This document shows, one piece after another, positions 9,395 through 17,842 of a stretch of DNA of 64,000 nucleotides. How positions within the stretch are numbered: the stretch's first letter is position 1; the number at the start of each line of letters is the position of its first letter. The notes beneath the pieces are model-generated. The model did not search any database and had not been told where the DNA came from. It saw only the letters and a program-made list of their open reading frames with translations. Source of the stretch: Prevotella sp. (GTDB lineage Bacteria; Bacteroidota; Bacteroidia; Bacteroidales; Bacteroidaceae); NCBI GenBank assembly GCA_016291085.1, contig JAEEVW010000015.1, positions 19,024 to 83,023 on the forward strand. Direction: 5' to 3'. Both the position numbers and the translations under genes were made by a program.

Positions 9395-9425
9395 TTTGCA
9401 TTTCGCTCGGTTTGCACTACCTTTG
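9395..9425 (+). promoter_or_regulatory. Promoter of the UvrD-type helicase, almost on the start codon
   Basis: TTTG at 9395-9398, 19 bases, then TACCTTTG at 9418-9425. Only eight bases separate the octamer from ATG at 9434, so the transcript should start within a few bases of the start codon. Confidence 0.65.
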
Positions 9426-9433
9426 TCACCGAT

Positions 9434-11746
9434 ATGAACGACAATTTACTCAATGAATTGAATGAAGGGCAGCGTGCTGCGGTGGAATACTGTGACGGAC
9501 CGCAACTGGTGATTGCCGGTGCCGGATCGGGAAAAACCCGTGTGCTGACCTATAAGATAGCCTATCTGCTGGAGCAGGGCATGGCCCCGTGGAACATTCT
9601 GGCACTGACTTTTACCAATAAGGCGGCACGTGAGATGAAAGAACGTATTGGCCGATTGGTAGGGCAGGAGAGGGCTATATATCTGCAGATGGGTACGTTT
9701 CATTCTGTTTTTGCCCGCATTCTGAGGGCTGAAGCGGAACGAATCGGCTTTAATTCTAATTTCACTATTTACGATCAGGCTGATGCCCGGTCGCTGGTGA
9801 AAAGCATCATCAAAGAGATGCAACTAGACGACAAGACGTATAAGCCCAATAGTGTGGCTGATCGCATCTCGATGGCCAAGAACCACCTGCTGTTGCCACA
9901 ACAGTATGCCACCAGTTCGTGGGCTGCTGACGATGCTCAACACAAGCGTCCAGTGATGTCGCAAATCTATCAACGCTATGTGGAACGTTGTCATCAGGCG
10001 AATGCGATGGACTTTGATGATTTGCTTGTCAAGACCTTTGTCTTGTTGCGTGACCATGAGGATGTCCGGCAAAAATATATCGAGCGTTTCCAATATGTAC
10101 TGGTCGATGAGTATCAGGACACCAACTATGCCCAGCAAGAGATTGTCCTGTTGTTGGCGCATGAACATGGACGAGTCTGTGTGGTGGGCGACGATGCCCA
10201 AAGCATCTATAGTTTCCGAGGGGCTAATATTGACAATATCCTGAATTTCCAAAAACAGTATCAAGGTGCCAGGTTGTTTAAACTGGAGCAGAACTACCGG
10301 TCGACGCAACTTATCGTGCATGCTGCGAACAGCTTGATTAAAAAGAACGAGCGACAAATCCATAAGGATGTGTTTAGCAGAAACGAGGTCGGCGAGCGTC
10401 TGACGCTCAAACCTGCCTATAGCGATAAGGAGGAGGCGATGATTGTGTGTAATGATATCAAACGATTACGTCGACAGGACCGTTGTGAGTTCTCGGATTT
10501 TGCTATTCTCTATCGTACCAATGCCCAGAGCCGTTCGTTCGAAGAGCAGATGCGTAAGGACGGCATTCCTTATAGGATATATGGCGGATTGAGTTTTTAT
10601 CAGCGCAAGGAGATCAAGGACGTCATTGCCTATTTCCGTGTGGTGGTCAATCCCAATGATGAGGAAGCGCTGCGACGCATCATCAACTATCCGGCACGTG
10701 GTATCGGTGACACAACGGTAGGCAAGATTACGGAAACAGCAACCAGACATCAGGTCAGTTTGTGGCAGGTCATCCAGCAACCCATTGTGTTCGATTTGAA
10801 TCTGGCTAAGGGGACGTTGACGAAACTGGAAGCATTCAAAACCTTGATAGAAGGGTGGTCGGACCGCTTGGATCAGGAAGATACCTATGAGTTGGGACAC
10901 TCCATTATCATGGAAAGCGGTATCAGCAAGGAGATCTATGGTTCCTCTAATCCGGAAGACTTGTCGAGACAGGAGAATCTGGAAGAATTCCTGGGCGGTA
11001 TGCAGGATTTTGTGGAGACACGGAAAGAGGAAGACCGGGAGAATGAGACCGGACTGAGCGATTTCCTGCAGGAAGTGGCCCTATTGACCGATTTGGACAG
11101 TGACGACGACAAGGAACAGCCCAAGGTGTCGCTGATGACTATCCATGCTGCCAAAGGACTGGAATTCCCGACGGTTTTCGTTGTCGGCCTGGAAGAGAAT
11201 ATCTTCCCTTCGCCGATGTGTGTTAATACGATGCGGGAACTGGAAGAGGAGCGTCGCTTGTTGTATGTGGCTATTACCCGGGCAGAAAAACATTGTATCC
11301 TGACCTGTGCGCAGAATCGTTTCCGATATGGACGTATGGAGTTTGACACACCATCGCGTTTCATCAAGGATTTCGATCCTAGCCTGTTGAAGGTGGAAGG
11401 GAATTCGGGTTTAGCCGGTGTTTCTGGTGTCTCTAGTCATACTAGTCGTACTAGTCAATATGGCTTTAGCCGCCCGGTACAAAATCCCCGACCGGTGGCA
11501 ACGCAGTTTATGGCAGACCCGAAGGCTCGATTAGTGCCTGTGCGGCATGAGACGCCTCGTCCGCAGTCGGCCATTGGCAATATCGGCTTGAAGGAGGGAA
11601 ATGTCATTGAACATCAGCGCTTTGGCGTGGGTACTGTCCTCAAGGTGGAGGGTACTGGAGAGAATACCAAGGCAACAGTCGAGTTTAAGAATGCCGGTAT
11701 CAAACAGTTGTTGCTGAAGTTCGCAAAATATACAATTATTTCGTAA
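9434..11746 (+). CDS. ATP-dependent DNA helicase, UvrD/PcrA family
   Basis: 770 aa. Superfamily 1A 3'-5' helicase for repair and removal of blocked complexes from DNA. Motif I AGAGSGKT is at residues 28-35, Ia TFTNKAAREM, II VDEYQDTN, III GDDAQSIYSFRGA, IV NYRST, V SLMTIHAAKGLEF and VI RRLLYVAITRA. The C-terminal Tudor-like segment (VIEHQRFGVGTVLKVEG to the end) is the RNA polymerase contact module known from PcrA/UvrD. The start gives the usual NLLNELNEGQRAAV opening. Residues 662-676 are five three-residue units written by a 9-base tandem repeat, in the linker between helicase core and Tudor domain. It is probably the main housekeeping UvrD/PcrA; the symbol is left open. Confidence 0.95.
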   Translation: MNDNLLNELNEGQRAAVEYCDGPQLVIAGAGSGKTRVLTYKIAYLLEQGMAPWNILALTFTNKAAREMKERIGRLVGQERAIYLQMGTFHSVFARILRAEAERIGFNSNFTIYDQADARSLVKSIIKEMQLDDKTYKPNSVADRISMAKNHLLLPQQYATSSWAADDAQHKRPVMSQIYQRYVERCHQANAMDFDDLLVKTFVLLRDHEDVRQKYIERFQYVLVDEYQDTNYAQQEIVLLLAHEHGRVCVVGDDAQSIYSFRGANIDNILNFQKQYQGARLFKLEQNYRSTQLIVHAANSLIKKNERQIHKDVFSRNEVGERLTLKPAYSDKEEAMIVCNDIKRLRRQDRCEFSDFAILYRTNAQSRSFEEQMRKDGIPYRIYGGLSFYQRKEIKDVIAYFRVVVNPNDEEALRRIINYPARGIGDTTVGKITETATRHQVSLWQVIQQPIVFDLNLAKGTLTKLEAFKTLIEGWSDRLDQEDTYELGHSIIMESGISKEIYGSSNPEDLSRQENLEEFLGGMQDFVETRKEEDRENETGLSDFLQEVALLTDLDSDDDKEQPKVSLMTIHAAKGLEFPTVFVVGLEENIFPSPMCVNTMRELEEERRLLYVAITRAEKHCILTCAQNRFRYGRMEFDTPSRFIKDFDPSLLKVEGNSGLAGVSGVSSHTSRTSQYGFSRPVQNPRPVATQFMADPKARLVPVRHETPRPQSAIGNIGLKEGNVIEHQRFGVGTVLKVEGTGENTKATVEFKNAGIKQLLLKFAKYTIIS
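11417..11461. repeat. In-frame 9-base tandem repeat inside the helicase linker
   Basis: GGTGTTTCT, GGTGTCTCT, AGTCATACT, AGTCGTACT and AGTCAATAT follow each other in frame, encoding GVS-GVS-SHT-SRT-SQY. Period and degeneracy match the intergenic repeats of the window. Confidence 0.75.
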
Positions 11747-11780
11747 TAACGTTATTACGTTATATCGCCATTATAATTAT
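11744..11780. repeat. Degenerate repeat, unit about 8 (ACGTTATT)
   Basis: ACGTTATT/ACGTTATA/TCGCCATT/ATAATTAT follow the helicase stop codon and include the 14-base palindrome TAATAACGTTATTA. The word is close to the CCGTTATT repeat at 30604-30646, also after a stop codon. Confidence 0.55.
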
Positions 11781-11911
11781 TATAGAGCCTCGTCTTCCGG
11801 ACGTTCCGGAAGACGAGACTTTTGTTTGGGTAAATGTTTCTTCTTGCGAAGATAGGCGGCCTTGCGGGCTTCGTATTCTTCGTAATGCTTCTCAAGAAAA
11901 TTGTCAGCCAT
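11780..11911 (-). CDS. Small basic/acidic protein, 43 aa, conserved-looking
   Basis: ATG at 11911 to TAA at 11780. The protein begins MADNFLEKHYEEYEARKAAY, has a Lys/Arg-rich middle (LRKKKHLPKQKSR) and ends in an acidic tail (RPEDEAL). I recall near-identical short proteins in other Prevotella/Bacteroides genomes, but cannot assign a function. The ATG shares one base with the TAA stop of the DUF4270 gene (TAATG), so translation is probably coupled. The last third of the gene is also the perfect hairpin at 11789-11817, so the same bases encode the C-terminus and a terminator for the convergent helicase. It has no membrane segment or signal peptide and is likely cytoplasmic. Confidence 0.72.
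   Translation of the reverse strand: MADNFLEKHYEEYEARKAAYLRKKKHLPKQKSRLPERPEDEAL
11789..11827 (+). terminator. Helicase terminator overlapping the 43-aa gene
   Basis: A 13-base perfect stem CTCGTCTTCCGGA / TCCGGAAGACGAG with a three-base loop, followed by ACTTTTGTTT. It lies about 42 bases after the helicase stop and inside the oppositely oriented small gene. Confidence 0.7.
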
Positions 11912-13365
11912 TATTCGTTTTGGTTATAGACAATACTGATGCGTACCGGGTCATAGGGATTATCACTGCCACCGACCAATCGTACGCTGACCACCTTAAG
12001 TTCATTGCTGACGCTGGCAACAGAAGTGGTAGAACTGGAAGTGCTGGCTGTAACAACCTGTACGGGTACGATGACCGCTTTATTCCAGTTTTCGGATTGG
12101 TTGCGTTTGGCATACATCCTATTGATCAATCCTGAGATGTTGTTGAATGTGTAGGTGTTCTTGCTGCTATTGTAAACAGCCAGGTACGATGCCATGTTGT
12201 TGGGCAGGTCTCCATTTTCAAAGAATGAATACAAACTATCCTTTTCAAGAATCAGCAGATTCTGCGGCTCCATCAAAAGATCATCACTAAGCTCGCTGAT
12301 GTCGTTCATGCGGCGGAAGACAATTTTGGCTGAGGTGATAGTGTCGTTTTCATGTCCTCGTTTGATGTCGTCAACAGGCAGGGTTACTTCAGTAAAGATG
12401 CCGTCGGGGGCCTTCAGATAAGTATAATGAGTGTCTGCTGCCAGTCGCTTGATGACGTCTTTGTCGCTAATGAAATGCGTGGTCTGTAAAACCTCCTCGT
12501 TACCATTAAACGTTTTTGAACCACTGACAATCTTTCCGTTCATCATATAGTGGGTATGAACGATGAGCTGTGTCTGGTAGATTTCAGTCATCAGTCCCAA
12601 ACCATCGGTCGTCTTAAAATAGAATCCGGGACATACCTTTTGGATAAAGGTCTGCGAATTCTTGAAATACTCAGGATGGTCATAATAGGTGCGCATCAAA
12701 TAAGAGCCATAGTTGTTGTAGGTAACTCCATTCTTATCCGTATAAGGTTCGTTGAGAGAAATACTGATACGGAAAAAATTTGAACCACTTTGGTTTAATT
12801 GGCGTAAACTATCGCTCTGTGTCAAGTCGGACAAAGAGTAGAGCGTGTTTTTGCGGATACCACCAGCACGCAGGAAACCATTTTTCTCCAAGTCGTAGTT
12901 GGTGTAGTATTGGCGATTCTCCTTGACGGGCTTGTCAAGCTCGCAGACGGTCATCTTCATGGCTGCTAACGAGTCTCCCATAAAGTCGTTGACGATAATG
13001 TGGATGAAACATGAATCTGCTAGTGCCAGATCAGTGTGATCATCAATTTCATCACGTAATATAGATAAAGGGGGGAATACTGACGATGCCTCGCTCTCTA
13101 AGGTACCGAACTGCGACATATAGTTTGCCGTGATATAAGAACCGGTTTCTGGATCCTTAATTTTACCCAAATAGCTGTATGAGCTACGGGCCAATACAGA
13201 GTCGGCAATGAATGATCGTGTTGAAATATCGAACGTATCCGATACGATAGTGAACTGGTCAGAACTGCTGACGAGTGTGTTACCCACCGTCGTAGTATCT
13301 TCTGTACACGAAGAGATTGCAATTGTAATCATTGCAATCCCCATCAATAGTATTTTCTTTATCAT
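11911..13365 (-). CDS. DUF4270-family lipoprotein
   Basis: 484 aa from ATG at 13365, chosen because MIKKILLMGIAMITIAISSC is a lipoprotein signal with the lipid-attachment Cys at 20. A longer frame upstream would run through the glgA-like gene and bury this signal. The body has the DUF4270 pattern: GNTLVSSSDQFTIVSDTF near the start, then the LARSSYSYLGKIKDPETGSYITA segment, and long beta-rich repeats to the end. It is exported and membrane-anchored; function is unknown in the family. It starts one base after the stop of the glycogen-synthase-like gene (TAA-C-ATG) and its own stop overlaps the 43-aa gene, so the three are a tight operon. The same neighbourhood (panC, glgA-like, DUF4270) is, as I recall, common in Bacteroidales. 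Confidence 0.85.
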   Translation of the reverse strand: MIKKILLMGIAMITIAISSCTEDTTTVGNTLVSSSDQFTIVSDTFDISTRSFIADSVLARSSYSYLGKIKDPETGSYITANYMSQFGTLESEASSVFPPLSILRDEIDDHTDLALADSCFIHIIVNDFMGDSLAAMKMTVCELDKPVKENRQYYTNYDLEKNGFLRAGGIRKNTLYSLSDLTQSDSLRQLNQSGSNFFRISISLNEPYTDKNGVTYNNYGSYLMRTYYDHPEYFKNSQTFIQKVCPGFYFKTTDGLGLMTEIYQTQLIVHTHYMMNGKIVSGSKTFNGNEEVLQTTHFISDKDVIKRLAADTHYTYLKAPDGIFTEVTLPVDDIKRGHENDTITSAKIVFRRMNDISELSDDLLMEPQNLLILEKDSLYSFFENGDLPNNMASYLAVYNSSKNTYTFNNISGLINRMYAKRNQSENWNKAVIVPVQVVTASTSSSTTSVASVSNELKVVSVRLVGGSDNPYDPVRISIVYNQNE

Positions 13366-13366
13366 G

Positions 13367-14164
13367 TTATATCTTCTCGTAGAAGTTTTCATAAGCATCG
13401 GCAAAGTCCTCACCCGGATAGGACAGGATGGGGACATTGTTGTCTTTCGCATATTTTATCAACTCCTTGTTTACATTCTTGTGGGCAGCAATAACTCCAT
13501 CGCTATAATCAATAGCCAGCTTGCCTAATTCATTAAAGTCAAAAATGTCGTTGTATTTTGTCAGCGTATCAGCTGTTGCCTCACGGAACTCAATGCAGTT
13601 CTTGAAGTTGCTGCCTAAATCTGACTTGAGATTATTCGGGAATAATGATGTCACTACCTTGGTATTAGCGAATGAGGGCTCATCGTGATAGGCAGTCTTG
13701 ATATATAGAGGAACGACGGCACCCATCCAGCCTTGAACGTGGATGATGTCAGGTACCCAACGGAGTTTCTTAACAGTTTCAAGAACACCACGTGCAAAGA
13801 ATATGGCTCGCTCCCCGTTGTCGGTATAATCCTCTCCCTGCTCATTTTGTGCCATCTGGCGCTTCGAGAAGTAATCTTCATTGTCAATGAAATAGACTTG
13901 GATGCGTGTCTGGACTATTGTCGCCACCTTGATAATCAACGGATGGTCGGTATCATCGATAATCAGATTCATTCCAGAGAGACGAATCACCTCATGCAAC
14001 TGACCGCGGCGCTCATTGATGTTGCCCCACTTAGGCATGAACGTACGGATTTCGTGGCCCTTCTCAAGGATAGCCTGAGGAAGTGCCTTACCCATCAGCG
14101 AGAGGTCGCTGTCGGGAACATAAGGAACAATCTCTTGGTTGATGAATAATATCTTCTTTGCCAT
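13367..14164 (-). CDS. Short glycogen/starch synthase-like protein (GT5 N-terminal domain only)
   Basis: 265 aa, about half the length of GlgA. It matches the N-terminal GT5 domain: KKILFINQEIVPYVPD, then LPQAILEKGHEIRTFMPKWG, and WVPDIIHVQGWMGAVVPLYIKT, which corresponds to the PDIVHxHDW block. The ADP-glucose-binding KxGGL motif is not present (SDLSLMGKALP stands there) and the whole C-terminal nucleotide-sugar domain is absent, so normal glycogen synthase activity is doubtful. Such short proteins are annotated as glycogen synthases in Bacteroidales. It heads an operon with the DUF4270 lipoprotein and is divergent from panC. A TAACTTTG promoter element lies at 14187-14194 on the minus strand. 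Confidence 0.8.
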   Translation of the reverse strand: MAKKILFINQEIVPYVPDSDLSLMGKALPQAILEKGHEIRTFMPKWGNINERRGQLHEVIRLSGMNLIIDDTDHPLIIKVATIVQTRIQVYFIDNEDYFSKRQMAQNEQGEDYTDNGERAIFFARGVLETVKKLRWVPDIIHVQGWMGAVVPLYIKTAYHDEPSFANTKVVTSLFPNNLKSDLGSNFKNCIEFREATADTLTKYNDIFDFNELGKLAIDYSDGVIAAHKNVNKELIKYAKDNNVPILSYPGEDFADAYENFYEKI

Positions 14165-14186
14165 GCGATCTAGTTTAAACCATGTG

Positions 14187-14194
14187 CAAAGTTA
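14187..14194 (-). promoter_or_regulatory. -7 element TAACTTTG for the GT5-like/DUF4270 operon
   Basis: Minus-strand octamer fitting TAnnTTTG, 22 bases before the start at 14164, in the divergent gap with panC. Confidence 0.55.
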
Positions 14195-14340
14195 CGAAAA
14201 ATAATTCACAAAAACGCAAAAACGTGCATATTTAAGGATTTTTAGCCTCAAATTTGGCATATTTTTACGTTATTTTTTCCTTATTTGGTAAAAATGTTGT
14301 TATTTTGCACCCGATTTCAGAGATAAGTATAGAAAAGACA

Positions 14341-15195
14341 ATGAAAGTATTCTATAAAATTGTGGATCTTCAGAACCAGCTTTTTGAGGATCGCAAGCAA
14401 GGAAAAGAGATTGGACTCGTCCCGACCATGGGAGCACTCCATGAGGGACATGCCTCGTTGGTACGTCGTAGTGTGAAGGAGAATGCCGTCACCGTTGTGT
14501 CGGTGTTTGTGAATCCCACGCAGTTTAATGACAAAAACGACCTGAAGAACTATCCCAGAACGTTGGAGGCTGACTGCCTGTTGCTGGAGGAGTGTGGTGC
14601 CGACTATGTGCTGGCTCCTTCGGTAGAGGAGATGTATCCCACTCCTGACACACGCCAGTTTGAGTATCCGCCCGTCTCGACCGTGATGGAAGGAGCTCAC
14701 CGCTCCGGTCATTTCAATGGTGTCTGTCAGGTAGTAAGCCGACTGTTCTATATTGTAAAACCGCAGCGCGCGTATTTTGGTGAAAAAGACTGGCAGCAGA
14801 TTGCCGTCGTGAAGGCGATGGTTCGCCATCTGGGTATCAACGTACAGATTGTAGAATGTGACATTGTCCGTGATGCTGACGGACTGGCTCGCAGTTCTCG
14901 TAACACCCTGCTGTCAAAAGAGGAACGTGCCATTGCTCCAAACATCTACAAGGCTTTGAAGAGTAGTCTGACGTATGCCAAAAAGCATACTGTGAAGGAA
15001 ACCCACGACAAGGTGGTTGCCGACATCAATGCTGTTGACGGTCTTGACGTGGAGTATTTCAGCATTGTTGACGGCAATACGCTGCAAGATATCGAGAATT
15101 GGGATGATACACCATATGTCGTAGGCTGTATTACTGTTTATTGTGGTAAGACACCTATCAGACTTATTGATCATATAAAATATAAGGAAGTATGA
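14341..15195 (+). CDS. panC: Pantothenate synthetase
   Basis: 284 aa from ATG at 14341. An in-frame upstream ATG at 14254 lies before the likely promoter (TTATTTTGCA near 14300-14310) and adds residues not seen in the family. The enzyme joins pantoate and beta-alanine using ATP. Visible are [15 protein letters not shown] (HIGH-like nucleotide motif), FVNPTQF, the [10 protein letters not shown] block, YFGEKDWQQ (KMSKS-like region) and SSRNTLLS. It overlaps panD by four bases, so beta-alanine and pantothenate synthesis are coupled. Confidence 0.96.
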   Translation: MKVFYKIVDLQNQLFEDRKQGKEIGLVPTMGALHEGHASLVRRSVKENAVTVVSVFVNPTQFNDKNDLKNYPRTLEADCLLLEECGADYVLAPSVEEMYPTPDTRQFEYPPVSTVMEGAHRSGHFNGVCQVVSRLFYIVKPQRAYFGEKDWQQIAVVKAMVRHLGINVQIVECDIVRDADGLARSSRNTLLSKEERAIAPNIYKALKSSLTYAKKHTVKETHDKVVADINAVDGLDVEYFSIVDGNTLQDIENWDDTPYVVGCITVYCGKTPIRLIDHIKYKEV

Positions 15196-15539
15196 TGATA
15201 GAAGTCATGAAGTCTAAGTTGCACTGTGTGACGGTGACAGAAGCCAACCTGAACTATATGGGCAGTATTACGATTGATGAGGATCTGATGGATGCTGCCA
15301 ACATGATAGCCGGTGAGAAGGTCCAGGTGCTTGACAATAATAACGGCGAACGCTTTGAGACTTACATTATTAAAGGTGAGCGCGGATCGGGATGCATCTG
15401 TCTGAATGGTGCTGCAGCGCGTAGGGTACAAGTGGGTGATGTGGTTATCATCATCTCCTATGCACTGATGGATTTTGAGGAGGCCAAGACCTTTAAACCC
15501 ACAGTGGTCTTTCCGCAAGAAGGAAATAAGGTGTTATAG
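15192..15539 (+). CDS. panD: Aspartate 1-decarboxylase
   Basis: 115 aa. Makes beta-alanine from aspartate, the substrate of PanC. The pyruvoyl enzyme self-cleaves at Gly24-Ser25 in NYMGSITID, and this site is intact. The [14 protein letters not shown] start and the [25 protein letters not shown] and [11 protein letters not shown] motifs fit the family over its whole length. The ATG overlaps the panC TGA as ATGA. Confidence 0.96.
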   Translation: MMIEVMKSKLHCVTVTEANLNYMGSITIDEDLMDAANMIAGEKVQVLDNNNGERFETYIIKGERGSGCICLNGAAARRVQVGDVVIIISYALMDFEEAKTFKPTVVFPQEGNKVL

Positions 15540-15558
15540 CTATTCAACCTATAGAAAA

Positions 15559-15594
15559 CAACAAAGCCGCTCATTGCTGGGCGGCTTTATTGTT
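15559..15594. terminator. Bidirectional terminator between panD and mmdC
   Basis: Stem AAAGCCGC / GCGGCTTT with a ten-base loop, flanked by CAACA / TTGTTG and by the outer pair TATTCAAC / GTTGAATA, between convergent genes. Confidence 0.8.
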
Positions 15595-15608
15595 GAATAT
15601 AGATAAGG

Positions 15609-16040
15609 TTACTCAATCACAACCAATGCGTCATCTTCCATGACACTCTGACCGGCCTGTACGCAGATGGCAGTTACCTTACCGTCCTTTTCTGCTTCAA
15701 TATTGTTGGCCATCTTCATAGCCTCCAATACCAGCAGCGTGTCGCCGGCTTTCACCTCGTCGCCGACAGCCACCTCAATAGAGGTGATGACACCGGGAAG
15801 TGGAGCCTTTACGGCATTGTTGGTGTTGACGTTGGCTGAAGCGCCCTCTGAGGGCTCGGCAGCAGCTGCAGCCTGTGCTGCGGGACGTACCACGACTTTT
15901 TTCTCCTCTTCGGGTTCCGGCTCCATCTCAACCTTGTACTCTTCACCATTGACGGTGATGGTCACTTCGTTCTCTACGATATCACCAATAGCAACCTCAT
16001 ACTTGTTGCCATTAATGGTGTACTTATATTCTTTCTTCAT
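15609..16040 (-). CDS. mmdC: Biotin carboxyl carrier subunit of methylmalonyl-CoA decarboxylase/acyl-CoA carboxylase
   Basis: 143 aa. The C-terminal 70 residues are a biotinyl domain with the AMKM biotin site (LVLEAMKMANNIEAEKDG). An N-terminal beta-rich domain is joined to it by an Ala/Pro/Glu-rich flexible linker at about 50-75. It carries CO2 between the carboxyltransferase and a partner subunit. Last gene of the mce-mmdA-small ORF-mmdC set. The sodium-pumping membrane beta subunit that would follow in a complete decarboxylase operon is not here, since a terminator and panD come next. Confidence 0.88.
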   Translation of the reverse strand: MKKEYKYTINGNKYEVAIGDIVENEVTITVNGEEYKVEMEPEPEEEKKVVVRPAAQAAAAAEPSEGASANVNTNNAVKAPLPGVITSIEVAVGDEVKAGDTLLVLEAMKMANNIEAEKDGKVTAICVQAGQSVMEDDALVVIE

Positions 16041-16052
16041 GCTAAGTCTGTT

Positions 16053-16202
16053 TTAGGGGTGTTCTGTCATAGTGAGGGCATAGCCGTTCCACTGAGTCTG
16101 CTTCTCGGCAATCGTAATGATGCCGGGCTCCTTGTCGTGAACATTATTGCCCTTGAACTCGTAAAGTGCCATAGCGATGGCGGCATAAACTTCGTTCTTC
16201 AT
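16053..16202 (-). CDS. Small protein, 49 aa, between mmdA and mmdC
   Basis: ATG at 16202 to TAA at 16053. It starts MKNEVYAAIAMALYEFKG, then an acidic turn (NNVHDKEPG), IITIAEKQTQWNGYAL and a short tail. Small proteins of this kind sit at this place in Bacteroidales carboxylase operons, and Veillonella methylmalonyl-CoA decarboxylase has an epsilon subunit of about this size, so a small structural subunit is a reasonable inference. No membrane segment is visible, so it is not a normal OadG-type gamma subunit. Its start follows the repeat at 16203-16237 directly. Confidence 0.72.
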   Translation of the reverse strand: MKNEVYAAIAMALYEFKGNNVHDKEPGIITIAEKQTQWNGYALTMTEHP

Positions 16203-16237
16203 AACTATCAACTATCAACTTTCAACTCTAAACTTTA
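16203..16237. repeat. Degenerate tandem repeat, unit 7 (AACTATC)
   Basis: AACTATC/AACTATC/AACTTTC/AACTCTA/AACTTTA run from the mmdA stop to the start of the 49-aa gene. The same word is at 24914-24939. Confidence 0.8.
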
Positions 16238-17800
16238 CATAGGTATGTTACCATGCTTCTTGGCAGGCAGAGCGTCACGCTTGGTAGCGAGCTGTGCCAG
16301 AGCACGACAGATGCGGAAACGCGTATTGCGCGGCTCAATCACATCGTCGATGTAGCCATATTTAGCAGCCTGATAAGGATTAGCGAAGAGATCGTTGTAC
16401 TCCTCTTCCTTCTCGGCGATGAAGGCCTTTACATCCTCTCCAGCTTCCTTCTTTGCCTTAGCTTCCTTGGCGTAGAGCACTGCAGCAGCACCAGAGGCAC
16501 CCATCACGGCAATCTCAGCAGAAGGCCATGCGTAGTTCAGGTCGGTATGGAGCTGCTTCGAGCCCATCACGATGTGTGAACCACCATACGACTTACGCAG
16601 GGTAACGGTAATCTTGGGCACGGTAGCCTCGCCGTATGCATACAGCAGCTGTGCACCGTGCAGGATGACGGCATTATACTCCTGACCGGTACCAGGAAGG
16701 AATCCGGGAACGTCAACGAGCGACACGATAGGAATGTTGAAGGCGTCGCAGAAACGAACGAAACGGGCACCCTTACGAGAAGCATTCACGTCGAGCACAC
16801 CAGCGTAGCAAGAAGGCTGGTTGGCAACGATACCTACGCTCTGGCCATTGAAGCGTGCGAAACCGACAATGATGTTTTTGGCGAACTTGGGCTGTACCTC
16901 GAAGAACTCGTTGTCATCAGTGATAGCTGTGATGACCTTGTACATATCATAAGCCTCGTTGGGGTTCTCGGGGATGATTTCGTTCAAACTGTCCTCCAGA
17001 CGGTCGATGGGGTCGTCGCACTTCTTGCGAGGAGCCAGCTCCATATTGTTTGAAGGAATATAGCTCAGCAGGGTCTTCAGCATTTCTACAGCCTCTTCCT
17101 CTGTCTTGGCAGTGAAGTGGGTTACACCCGACTTCGAAGCGTGTACCGATGCACCACCCAGGTGTTCCTGGTCGATATCCTCACCCGTCACAGTCTTTAC
17201 CACCTTCGGACCTGTCAGGAACATGTACGATGTGCCTTCCATCATCAGCGTGAAGTCGGTGAGGGCAGGGGAGTACACAGCACCACCGGCGCAAGGACCG
17301 AAGATGCCTGAAATCTGAGGAATCACACCTGAGGCTAGGATGTTACGCTCGAAAATTTCAGCATAACCAGCCAAAGCGTTGATACCCTCTTGGATACGAG
17401 CACCACCCGAGTCGTTGATACCAATGACGGGGGCACCCATCTTCATGGCCATATCCATCACCTTGCAGATCTTCTGTGACATCGTCTCAGAAAGAGAACC
17501 GGCATGTACGGTGAAGTCCTGTGCGAAGATAAATACCAGACGCCCGTCGATGGTACCACTACCTGCAACCACGCCGTCGCCCAAGAACTGCTTCTTCTCC
17601 ATACCGAAGTTGTGACAACGGTGCTCCTTAAACATATCGTATTCCTCGAAAGAACCCTTGTCAAGCAGCATCTCTACGCGTTCACGGGCAGTATACTTGC
17701 CCTTTTCGTGCTGCTTCTGTATGGCCTTCTCACCACCACCGAGACGAGCCTGTTCGCGCTTCTCGATGAGCTGTTTGATTTTCTCTAATTGCTTGCTCAT
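16235..17800 (-). CDS. mmdA: Carboxyltransferase subunit of methylmalonyl-CoA decarboxylase/acyl-CoA carboxylase
   Basis: 521 aa, typical for the alpha (carboxyltransferase) subunit. It moves the carboxyl group between methylmalonyl-CoA and biotin. Two crotonase-like halves are visible. The first contains GQDFTVHAGSLSETMSQKICKV and NDSGGARIQEG; the second contains VDVPGFLPGTGQEY, GAQLLYAYGEATVPKITV and LRKSYGGSHIVMGSK. With the epimerase directly upstream it belongs to the succinate-propionate pathway. Which reaction direction it serves depends on a membrane beta subunit or a biotin carboxylase not present in this window. Confidence 0.93.
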   Translation of the reverse strand: MSKQLEKIKQLIEKREQARLGGGEKAIQKQHEKGKYTARERVEMLLDKGSFEEYDMFKEHRCHNFGMEKKQFLGDGVVAGSGTIDGRLVFIFAQDFTVHAGSLSETMSQKICKVMDMAMKMGAPVIGINDSGGARIQEGINALAGYAEIFERNILASGVIPQISGIFGPCAGGAVYSPALTDFTLMMEGTSYMFLTGPKVVKTVTGEDIDQEHLGGASVHASKSGVTHFTAKTEEEAVEMLKTLLSYIPSNNMELAPRKKCDDPIDRLEDSLNEIIPENPNEAYDMYKVITAITDDNEFFEVQPKFAKNIIVGFARFNGQSVGIVANQPSCYAGVLDVNASRKGARFVRFCDAFNIPIVSLVDVPGFLPGTGQEYNAVILHGAQLLYAYGEATVPKITVTLRKSYGGSHIVMGSKQLHTDLNYAWPSAEIAVMGASGAAAVLYAKEAKAKKEAGEDVKAFIAEKEEEYNDLFANPYQAAKYGYIDDVIEPRNTRFRICRALAQLATKRDALPAKKHGNIPM

Positions 17801-17810
17801 TGTTATATTT

Positions 17811-17842
17811 TACTTTTTAACCTTTTTACTTTTTTACTTTTA
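17811..17842. repeat. Degenerate tandem repeat, unit about 8 (AAAAAGTA reversed)
   Basis: TTACTTTT/TAACCTTTT/TACTTTTT/TACTTTTACTC fills the gap between mce and mmdA. Its reverse complement matches the GGTAAAAA repeats at 716-752 and 36997-37024. Confidence 0.75.
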
